Shown: piece after piece, positions 1-10,234 of the stretch | Layout of the letters: each line of letters starts with the position of its first letter | Position numbering within the stretch: the stretch's first letter is position 1 | DNA from: Pipra filicauda | Taxonomy: Eukaryota > Chordata > Aves > Passeriformes > Pipridae | Length of the DNA: 64,000 nucleotides | NCBI RefSeq assembly: GCF_003945595.2 | Contig: NW_024104998.1 | Location: forward strand, 3,157,790-3,221,789 | Direction of reading: 5' to 3' | Program-made: the position numbers and the translations under genes | The notes under the pieces: model-generated | Database searches by the model: none | Seen by the model: the letters and a program-made list of their open reading frames with translations, nothing else | What the model was told of the DNA's origin: nothing

Positions 1-395
1 CCTTAAAGATAATCTAGTTCCAACACCCCTGCCATGGGCAGGGAACCTTCCATTAGAGCGGGTTGCTCGGAGCCCCATTCAGCCTGGCCTTGAACACTTT
101 CAGGGGTAGGGAGTCCACAGCCTCTCTGGACAACAGGTGTCAGTGCCTCACCACCCTTATGGCAAAGAACTTCTTCCAAATGTCTAATCTAAGCCTACCC
201 TCCTTCAGCTAAAGGCCATTTCTCTTTGTCCTATCACTACATACCCTTGTAAAAAGTCCTTCTCCGTTTTTCCTATTGACTCCCTTTAGGTAGGAGGCTA
301 CTCTAAGGTTTCCCTAGAGCCTTTTTGAAGCTGAACCACCCCAACATTCTCAGCCTGTCTTCATAGAAGAGGTGTTCCAGCTCTGTGTGGCTGGA
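1..395 (-). mobile_element. CR1 LINE 3' fragment (truncated by window edge)
   Basis: The + strand starts CCTTAAAGATAATCTAGTTC and runs on through GGTTGCTCGGAGCCCCATTCAG and CAGCCTCTCTGGACAACAGG. This is the reverse complement of the 3' untranslated and ORF2 C-terminal part of bird CR1. On the minus strand a decayed ORF2 remnant reads YEDRLRMLGWFSF near 303-395. The element lies antisense to TOX. Its extreme 3' tail is cut off by the window start. It is 5'-truncated, as most CR1 copies are, and too diverged to encode anything. Confidence 0.9.
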
Positions 396-759
396 ACATA
401 TGTGAAAGCCCATATTAATAATAGTATTAAAAAAAAAAAGACAAAAAAAAAGACAAACCACACTAGGAGCAGGAAGTTGGGATGTATTGGAAACCTGCCT
501 CTCTCTTGTTTCATCAAGAACCTGTGACTGTGAGAAAAGCCTAACCAAACCTGTTCCTGACACAGACATCTGCTAGTCATTCCTCAAAGGAACGAAACAA
601 CTCTCCATTGACAGTATCGGTGAGGTCGCTTATAATGGGGTGCTCTTCCTATCTTGGGCAGAAACATTTGTTGGTCAGCCAAAATTGGTAAATTGACTAC
701 CATTTCAACATCTAATCTGTTTGTTAAAACTGGAAAAAAATTATATTCCTTGCTCTGAA

Positions 760-797
760 AACAAAGCATGAAAGATTGAACAAAGCATGAAAGATTG
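760..797. repeat. Exact 19-bp tandem duplication
   Basis: The unit AACAAAGCATGAAAGATTG occurs twice head to tail at 760-778 and 779-797 with no mismatch. This looks like a recent slippage duplication. Confidence 0.95.
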
Positions 798-2884
798 AGT
801 TGCTTATAGGGGAGGGAAAGGAAGAGGAAAGAATGCAACTGTATTTTCTGACCCCAGTTGTCAGGACTGTTTGTTAATTTTCCTTTCACTGTTACTGGAT
901 GTAAAACACATAATGCTGAAAAAAAAAAAAAAAGAGAAAATGTTCTCTCTCAGATGACAGCCTAGTTGCCTCATTCATAGTTTTGTCCTCTATTTTGCAC
1001 CTGTTCCCATGAGCCTTGCTGTTGCATGACCTCAGCAAGAGAAGTGCAGGATCCTTCCCACCCTCAATAACTTGTCTGTTCCCTCGCAAGATCAGAGATG
1101 AGGGTTTGAATCCTGTCAGAATGAGGAGTGAATTAATTTCTCTGCTTTCCTTGATAGACGCACATCTGTTAACTAAAATATGAATCCCACATGTTAGGAG
1201 ATGCACAGTCCTATCAGAAACTTTTATTCAAGCTCTGATCATGCTAACTGAATCAGAGATGAGCATCATTTTCTAATTTCAGAGTCTGACACAGCTTACT
1301 TGGGAGGTAGATTGGCAGACTGAGTCATGGTATGCAACACCAAAGACCAAGAGATTTCCACTAGGCTGTCTTCAGGATTATGTGACTATAGAGACAGGGT
1401 TTCTGGGGTCCTGATATACACTGACATGCACTTCAGTTCTTTCTGTTTACTGGAAAGTGTTCACATCCAGAAAAACATCACCATATATTATTTTATGGGT
1501 TTTAATCAATTTATCCCCTTTGGGCTAACATAAATAAAAGCTCAGCCATCGGACAGGAAAAATATAGTTTTGTTCCTTTTGCTATATAACATCAAACATC
1601 TGCATAGTTTGATAATCCAAGACAAGTTGCCTCACAGCATCCCTCAACAATAATTATCATTTCTGTTCAATTTTCAAATCAGTACATGCTTTGGGACTTA
1701 CAGACCAAGTTGCTAAGTAGCAACATATGGCTCACTACTGTTCCTGTGATGTTGCTGCAAGCAAATAGCATAATTCTATACTTGAAATGATTTTTACAGA
1801 AAGCCAGTGCTGGAACTGAGCCAGAAGTGTAAGTATACAGTAAAAATTAATGATATTCTTTTAAACTGTCCCAAAAGGCTGTTTGGCAATGTTGTCTCTG
1901 AGTACATTTTATATATATGTGTAAGTACTGTGTTTTTGGTTGTGATATATGTAGTACCGGACTCTGCACTGCAGGCATCTCCTAAATGAGTTATGCCAGC
2001 CATATTAACAAACATACACAGTAGAACTACATGGCATTTTCACTACTAATTGCGCTTGGATCTGAAAATATTTATCATTCTAAAATAAAACTATGCCTAC
2101 TGCTCTGCATTTCAGATTCCCACCAATATATTGTTTTTGCCCCACACCTATAATTGGAATCTCAGAGATGAATTGTTCTTTATGTAATTCCTCCTCTTGT
2201 AATTTGTGGGCCATGCACAGCACAGTATAAAATTATATTGTTTATTTTACATTTTTTCCTAGTCACAATGAGGAATGTAATTTCAGGACTCTGTTGCACA
2301 AAGCTTTGGCACTTTTGTAGCCTTCCTGAGGCCTGATATACCTTAAGGCTAATGAATCCAGCTGCCAAATTCCCTGCACAGTCCAAAGGAAAGGGAAAAA
2401 AAGAAACCTGGAGCTGATGGTTTATGGTAGTACCTCCATTGTCCCCGTTGGAAAAAAAGAGATATCCGAGGCAGAAGAAGGAATACTGTTTGCTCAGAGG
2501 TGGTATTTTCCTGCTTCCCAGAGCTATGCCAGGAAGATCCATATAAGATATGTATGAATGCTCTTTGGTACAGTGAGCATCCTGGGTATCAAAACTGTTT
2601 TGTCCAGTACAGCTCAAGAGTGAAATAGGATCGAAGGACATTCAAAATGGAGATTTTTCATGTTAATAGGAAAGTAAAGACTTTCCTTGCCTTTTGTTTC
2701 CGTATTGACATGGTCCTAGATATATCCCTGACTTCTTTTTTACATGTTTATACTGTAACTTCTTAGATTATTTATGGCATAACTATTACTCATGGGAAGT
2801 AGGGATGGATAAATGCCATGTAATAGCTGCCCTCTCTTGCTCTGTATTGGTCCTTCCCTGTAGGTAGGCTAGAATTTCAGGGTA

Positions 2885-2913
2885 CTGTATCCTGTTCCTG
2901 CCAGAGGATACAG
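2885..2913. repeat. Short perfect inverted repeat
   Basis: CTGTATCCT (2885-2893) and AGGATACAG (2905-2913) are perfect 9-bp arms around an 11-base loop. No function can be assigned. Confidence 0.85.
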
Positions 2914-3512
2914 TTCTTCATTCTTATCCCCCCTTTAGAGCCCTTATCAGCAGATCAGGGCAGGAGTTGGCTGCCTAGGAAAGGATTGAGAAGAAGCAAC
3001 ATTCTTAGATGGAGAATCACGATGTTTCGATGTAGTCCCATGGGTACACGCTACTGTGAAGTCCAATGCAATCCTGCCCGAAAGTCAGAAAGCATTTGCT
3101 CATTAGTTGAGAGGCTGCTCCACATCAAGAAGGCAATGCCACCTGGTCAGTCTGCTGACTGGTTGCAGTTCAGAACTGTTTTAGACCGTATTCCACCTCC
3201 TTCTTCCTGATCCACCGTCTTTTAATTTCAAAAATAATCAATGGAAGGGAGTCCGCTTCTTGCTCCTCCATTTCTCTGAGGCTGTCTGTAGTAAAACGCC
3301 CTCATGGAAAGAAAAACACCAGGCAGGCCTTTCAGATCATGAATGACGGGTTAAAGCTGGAGGTAATTTCACCCAACCTTTCCCTTTTGTCTAAAACGTA
3401 GTCTTAATGTGTCTTAATATCAGGCACAGAGTCTGGAAAGAACTGAGTCCCTGATAAAAATACATCAATGGTCGCATTAGCAAGGCTATGTATATATTTA
3501 TAGATATACATC

Positions 3513-4192
3513 TTTAGAACTGTAGAATGTTTTGAATTGGAAGGCATCTTTGTAGATCATCTAGTCCAGTTCCCTGCCATAAGCAGTTACATCTTTCACT
3601 GAATCAGGTTGCTCAAAGACTCATCCAGCCTGACTTTGAAAACTTCTGGTGATGGGGCACACACAAGTTCTCTGCACGATCTCTTACTGTATCTCACCAC
3701 CCTCACAGTAAAGAATTTATTCCTGTGTCCAATCTAAATCTGTTCTCTCTCAGTTTAAAACTCTTTCTCCTTGTCCTGACACTACAGGCCTTGATAAAAG
3801 GTCTTTCTCCATCTTCTTATAAGCCCCATTATATGTGGAAAGTCTGCTATAAGGTCTCCTCGGAGTCTTTTCTTCTCCTGGCTGAACAATCCCAGCTCTC
3901 TCAGCCTTTCATCATGCTCCAGCCCTTGAACCATTTTTGTGGCCCTTCTTTGGACCCAGTCCAAGAAGTCCATGACTTTCCTGTGCTGAGGACCTCAGAT
4001 CTGGACAGAGCACTCCAGGTGGGGTTTCACCAGAGCGGAGTAGAGGGACAGAATCATCTCCTTTGACCTGCTGGCCACGTTGCTTGTGATGCAGCCCAGA
4101 ACACAGTTGCCTTTATGGGCTGCAAGTGCACATTGCTGGCTCATGTCCAACCTGTTACCCACCAGTGTCCGTGGGTCCTTCTCCACAGGATT
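3513..4192 (-). mobile_element. CR1 LINE 3' fragment, about 0.7 kb
   Basis: The reverse complement carries the CR1 3' region (+ strand GAATTGGAAGGCATCTTTG, then GATCATCTAGTCCAGTTCCC) and the C-terminal part of ORF2. Minus-strand translation shows [21 protein letters not shown] and LGLFS, and further upstream DPRTLVGNRLDMSQQCALAA and a KPHLE segment in another frame. These are hallmark ORF2 C-terminal blocks, broken by frameshifts. The copy is 5'-truncated and old, and lies antisense to TOX. Confidence 0.93.
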
Positions 4193-6099
4193 CATAAGTA
4201 TGTATGAATGTGTTTAGCTGTAATGCAAAATCTATGAGCATGTACTGTGTATGTATTTAAGGATATTTTAAATTTTTGTAGTCAAATAACATTTATAAAA
4301 ATTAAGTCAAAATTAGAGCCTGTTGACCAGAATTTAAGAGCTTTTTCAGATTGCACATGAAAGACATAACTCAGGTGAAATACCTTTACCCTCTTTTACT
4401 CAAATTCATTTTAGTCATTTATGTTCAGTAGATGTTGAACTTTTACTCTGATCAGAAGAAGAAATGTATGTGACCTACTTATCTCTGAAAAATGAGTTAC
4501 TTAAACATGCCTTAACTTAATGCTTCTTTCAATTAATGCCTATTCTATAGCACATGCAATAAAAACACTAAAGAGGGCAAAATCTATTCCCTAAGGATCC
4601 TAAGTAAACATACCCACAATTACAGTTGTATAAACAAAGTGTCCCTCTCCAGCCTTCAAAAACCATTAGCATGGATCTGTAAAATTGAGATCATATCAGA
4701 AACCTCAGCAAGTATAACAAATTTTTCAGCGTTCTGTTTGTCTTCTGGCTGTGAAACCTTGCACTTCTATTTTCTTTACAGCCATGTGGGCTGAAAACTT
4801 TTTAATGAAAGCAGGTCTGGAGAGTAATTGCCTTGCTCCAGAAGTTTGGGGCTTTAGAAGTAAATGTCAGATACTGCTAGAGTAATGCTAAAATTGTGAA
4901 CTTGGGCCTTTTGTATACACAGTGATTCTGTGCATCAATTAAAAGTATTTTTCTTAGGAGTTGAAGATGGGAGGGAAACAATGTAAACACTGCATCTTGT
5001 CTTAGCAGTGGGATCAGGATGATAGCAACTTCAGTGATAGGCCCACAATAAATCAATAAAGTAAAAGTAACAAAAGCTATTATTTTACCATGAAAAAGGT
5101 AAACAGAAAATCAATCATCAAACGATGAATTCTCTGTCCAAAAGCCAGAGGTATTTTTTCATATATCACAAGAGAAAAGGCACTGCTTTTTGCTGTGCAT
5201 GACATGAGAGAACTTTCTGTTTAATGAGCAGCCAGTGTAAAATATCCTTCAAAATGTTTCCCTCTACTCCTTCATGTACAACTTTTTTAGCATGTGAAAA
5301 CAGATTACAGACATCATATATTTTAGTTATGTAGTTTCCTTTCCAGGAAACTCTACAGGTCAGCAATGTGGATGAATTATGGGATGTAACCATGGGAAAT
5401 GTTAAAGGCAGTATTTTTCAACTGAGCTTTACATAAAATGAACCTTTTTTGGTCCATAAAATGTCTGGAAGAATTACGTGAATTTGAACTACAAATTAGA
5501 CCAATTACTATTATACTGTCCCTTTTGGCAAAGGCTGCTGCAGTAGAGTCAGTTTGACCTGTTGACCTCTGATGGAATAAACCGATAAGATGCCAGTCTT
5601 TGATTAATCTAGTTAGTTTTACGAAATCTGGCATCTCAACAAGCCCAGACTAGTTACTCAAACCAGTCTTCAATGTAACATTCAAATGATCACTCCGTGG
5701 AGTCCCAGAGGTATTCATTACAGACAAAATTGCTCTTGTTGCCTTGCATACAAGCTGAGTTTTCAATGGGAAATGAAAGGCTGCCTGGAAAAATAGGCCA
5801 CCTAATTAAGTTAAACTACTCTAGCATTTGGCTTGACATCTTCATTACTCAAAATTAAAAAGATGCTTCACTTCAGCACACAAGTTACTATTGTTTATGT
5901 TGTTTTCCTCTTAAATTGGCTTCTTACATAGAAGTCTGTTTTTCAGAATTATATCTTGTAATAGTTCGCATATTTCTTGCAGTTTATAAAAATGTCTTAA
6001 TAGGTGCTACACTACTGATAGTTGGTACGACATTAGTACGACTGAGCTTATTACTGAGGTCTCAGCAGTCTTACTGCTTACATGACACTTTATTAATAG

Positions 6100-6240
6100 A
6101 GGGCCAGATCCTGCCAGTTTTACTTGTTTGAATAATCTGGACTCATTCATATACTGAGCATTCCTTGGCCTTTTTACTGTAAGGTCCTGGGTCCACAATC
6201 TAGGTGCCGAAGTCAGTGGGACCACTTGTAGGAATTGGGA
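6100..6240. repeat. Possible ancient amniote interspersed repeat
   Basis: The phrases GGGCCAGATCCTGCC near the left and GAAGTCAGTGGGACCACTTG near the right resemble an old amniote repeat with a 'gggccagatcctgc ... cattgaagtcaatggga' pattern that I know from turtle and bird DNA. I cannot name the family. The divergence is high, so this is a weak call. Confidence 0.3.
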
Positions 6241-7648
6241 GCTTTGATATTCCTCAGCTTTCAGGTTTTCCTATGATTGCCATGAGACTAAACAAAAGTT
6301 ACAGCAGAATTGCAAAGAGTAGCCATGCCTCTGTTTTGGTCTTCCTTTTTGTCAAGTGGTGACATTTTATACTAAATCTGAAATTTTTCTGGAAATTTCA
6401 TCAGTCATTTGGGAGGGGTATAACACAAGTAGGGCCCACTGTCCTTTTAAATACTGAGAAACAATCCATTGTTGCTAAGCTTTTCTAAGAAAAGAGAAGG
6501 AAAGGGGAAAAAACACAACAGAAAATAAAAGGATTCTTTATCCTTCATCATTGTGTGCCCCAGGAACAACATTATTTTATCTTTTGGTGTCTTTCTGAGA
6601 AGGGATCTGGAAATTTAGGCAGATTATTTGCCCCCTAAACAGATATACTTAAATGTAAATCTATACTACTGCTATTTTAAGAGCATTTAAAAATGTAAAC
6701 ATGTGAAGAGTACACTGTCTTGATTGCTGGTTTAGAGTCTATGATGCTAATGAGGCTTCTGACAGGTTAAATGTGGTGTATCATCTATATTTTCAAGCAA
6801 CAGGATTTGTGAAGATGTGACTCCTTTTTTTCTGTTAAATTCTGCTTTTAAATATGTATATTGCTAGTTTTATTACCCAGTGCTTTGTACTGAGCATAAT
6901 TTAGATATGTTTTGCAGAGAGGGTCTCTAAAAGGTTTTTTATTTTTAATATGCTTTTTATCTCTAGTTGAAAAAGAATATTTAGCAAATGTAGTAACTAA
7001 TTTATGGAAGTATGTTTTGTAGTGCTAAGTTCAAGATTATACCATACTGCCTGTGTTATAGTACAGACCAAAACCTGTCAAATAGGATCCCAAGTTACCT
7101 TAAGAATTTTAGCTTTCATTAAAATGTGGTAGTGGTAGTAATAATAATAATAGTCATAGTAGTTTTCTCCCATGTTTCAAAGAGAATCTTGTGAATATTC
7201 TGTCTTTCCTTTTCCTGTTCTGTAAACAGCCTGAAGCAGTAGCTGTGAGGTGAAGCTGCTCTGCACATCTTTAGGAGGTAGCATGCAGAAACCATTGCAG
7301 TGCAAGTCTCCCCTTCCTTTCAGCATCCCCAAAGCAGTGGACAAGTGGCAGCTGTTTATGCAGGGGTCCTCCTAAAGCAGCCCCAGTGCTGCTTTTTGAA
7401 GGTTGCACTATTAGGACCTGCCACACACTGTGGAGGGACCAAGTGCCTTTCTCTTCAGGAGAGAACAGTGACAAGGGGGTCAAACAACAACCACACTTGG
7501 GTCCCCACTGGGGACATTCTAAGGAGGGTGGGAGGGTGAGAGGGGAAAGGCTCCAAATTGGAGAACTAAGGATGCCCCATTTGTGCCTAAAGCTCCAGTG
7601 TATTCCTAAGAAATTTCTTTGGCAGTTGATCACTAATTCTATAAAAGA

Positions 7649-7701
7649 CTTGCACTTCTCTTTTAAATTTACTTAAATTTTCTAAATAGGAGAAGTGCAA
7701 G
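7649..7701. repeat. 12-bp perfect inverted repeat (hairpin)
   Basis: CTTGCACTTCTC (7649-7660) pairs perfectly with GAGAAGTGCAAG (7690-7701) across a 29-base AT-rich loop. Pairing can extend by AAAGA (7644-7648) with TCTTT (7707-7711) if a 5-base bulge is allowed. It could be a short transposon remnant or a transcribed hairpin. Nothing identifies it further. Confidence 0.85.
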
Positions 7702-10234
7702 CTGGGTCTTTGTCTGAAGCAAAGTTTAAATGCTTCAGTTACAGTACTGGTGTTTGCAGAGCCCAGATCTTGTAACCTTTTATAACATTCATACTTCTAC
7801 TTATTGTCATCTTTAAAATGTATTTCAATTTAAAACCTCTATGGAGAACACATTTACCAGCAAACTGCTATAGTATATGCATAAAATTAATGTAATTAAT
7901 GAAAAGACTCTCAAGAGTAAAGTATTAAAAAAAAAGTCTATACTTTTACATAATTCTGTTAACTTTGAAAATTATGATCATTTTTAAATTAGTAATATCA
8001 TTGTTGGCATATTCTCTTTCTTGAAAACAGAATTCATCTGCTACTGGAAAATTAATGTTTTGCTGAGGGCTTTGCCCTTTAACTAATGTAAATTAGAGAA
8101 ATTGATTAACACAATAGAAAAAAGTTATACCTTCCCCTGTAATAAATTTTTGATAGCTGTTCCTTGATAAATTAGTATATTGTGTGTTTTTAAATGAATA
8201 TGATTTATTACTGTTGTCTACCATATGAAGAAACAGAAAAAAATCGTTTGCAGGATCATTGACTTCAACATATCCATGGCACTGTTGGACAATTCTTGCT
8301 GAGTGTTAAGATGATTTATGTAACAGACCGAAGGTTTCCACAGTAATGCATTATAGTCTCAAACTATCAAGCCTTGTTCATGCAGAGACAAAAGTAACTG
8401 AAAATCCCTTGCTTCTGAAGGTCCTTCATTTAGAAATTAGAGCTAAGGTCGATCCTGTTAAAACTCCTGGAAATACCTGCTGTCAAATATATCATCCCGA
8501 CTTTCAAATGTGCATAAGGTACATTGCTGTTTTTCCACTAATAATGAGCTCATTGTTTTTACATTAGTCTCGATTCGTAAGTATTTCAGTTATGTAACAA
8601 TATGTTCAATAATAGAAGAGGAGACAGCCTGAAGCATCTATCTTTTAAAAACTGGCATCTTTCCACAGTTCAGATGCAGAAGCCTTGGTGCAAATGAAAA
8701 ATTAAGACACGCTCTACATATTTGGCAGTACCATTCATTTCATTTAAATTAAATATCTATAGGCAAAGTCCCAATTTTTAAGGAACTGTTGCTAATACCA
8801 GATCCTGTTGAGTAAATGCATGGTGACTGATGCAACCATTGAGCACATGAATTAGACTTACTTAATGTATATTGTCTTCTGTGCTGTCATATAGTAGCAG
8901 TTCTGCTCTTTCCAGAGGGATTGATACTGGATGTTTGAAAGCTTGCTGCCTCTTGTGGTCAGTCTTTTTGAGCCATCTGCTTTGGCTTCCCTTCTCTGAT
9001 TAAAGTTCTATTAAGACTATTTTTAAACATAATTAAGTTTTGCTGGCCCATATGCAGTCACCACTGTTGAATACTTAAGCAAAGGGGTTTTATTTTTATT
9101 TCCTGAAAGCATTTCCCTTATTTTTCTGATGAGTATTCTAGTATGCTAGATTTTTTTTGTGTTTGTGTTATTAGCACAGCACGATGCATAGCCTTAATTT
9201 GACTTATGTGTTGCCAAAGAACTGACTTTGAACATACACTTCCCCTCCACCTCCCAGTTTTTCTCCCCCTTCTATAGCTTGTTGCTGGATTTGGCCAGGC
9301 TGAGAGGCATAAAAGGTAAATTGAAGAGGACCAGTGAGGTCATTGTTCAGGAACAAAATCTTGGTCTTGGATTGGACAGTGAATCAGGGTTAAGTGTATC
9401 GCTTTATTCTGGCAAGCTTTTCTCATAAAATTAAAGGCTAAAGTAGCATATAGGTAATGAAGTCTCTTGATCTCAGAGTGGGCATCTCAGTCATCTGTTT
9501 TATGAAGTTTCCATACTTTGAAGCAGAAATGTCACTAATATTTAGCCAGAAACATAGAATATTGTCCTTTAGATTTGGAAACATTCATAATTCATAAAGC
9601 TTTTTCATAGCTTTATGTCTATAGATAACTCAAATTTAAGGATGCTGAGTTCTGAGATTCCCACTGTGTAGTTTTTATCTGAAATACACTGAAATCTGTT
9701 TACAGTAAATATAGTAATGAAAATACTCTTTATAACAAAAAAAATTAAAGCATTGTCTGTTCAGTGCTGTGCAGTTGGCTTAGTGGTGTTAATTTGCAGA
9801 GGGCTTTCTCTCTGGAATATAATAAATGTCCAGGAAGTTCCCCTAAACTGAAGAGCTGAGAAACACCTCATCCACTCCCACAGTCATGAGATGAAAGTGA
9901 AACCATTGGCAATGTTCCTAGCAGCTCTGTGGAAAAGGAAATAAAGCATCTACGGCTACGGGGTTTTTTCTCCCCTATTTATTCAAAAGTGAAAAGGTGA
10001 ACTTGCTAATGTTTCTGTGTCCAGTAGAATAAAAAGGAGCTATTCCATGTCTTTCTGAAAGAGAAAGTTCTGCTGACAGTAAAATCAACTCTAAAGGAGA
10101 AATCCTTGGAGTGGGTGGAAAGACCCTGATCTTGCTCCCCATCACCAAGAAAAACATAACAGAACCGAAGCTACAGGCCACTACTTATTATGAATATGTA
10201 TGAGCTGTACTTATGAACTGTAATTGGATACAGG

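Larger units (their letters stand above)
396..3512. other. TOX: TOX intronic sequence, no gene
   Basis: AT-rich intron sequence with no recognised exon. It contains an A-run (919-933), an exact 19-bp tandem duplication (760-797) and a small perfect hairpin (2885-2913). A 153-codon open frame on the minus strand (2180-2641) resembles no protein I know, and I treat it as chance. Confidence 0.6.
4193..10214. other. TOX: TOX intronic sequence, no gene
   Basis: Mostly AT-rich unique sequence. It contains a faint ancient-repeat candidate (about 6100-6240), a GC-richer patch with overlapping chance open frames (about 7230-7620), a 12-bp hairpin (7649-7701) and a short GTA/ATA-type simple repeat (about 7125-7165). 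No exon, RNA gene or convincing open frame was seen. Confidence 0.6.

Noticed and set aside
2180..2641. 153-codon open frame on the minus strand
   Set aside because: No recognisable domain, no promoter or splice context, composition like the surrounding intron; probably chance.
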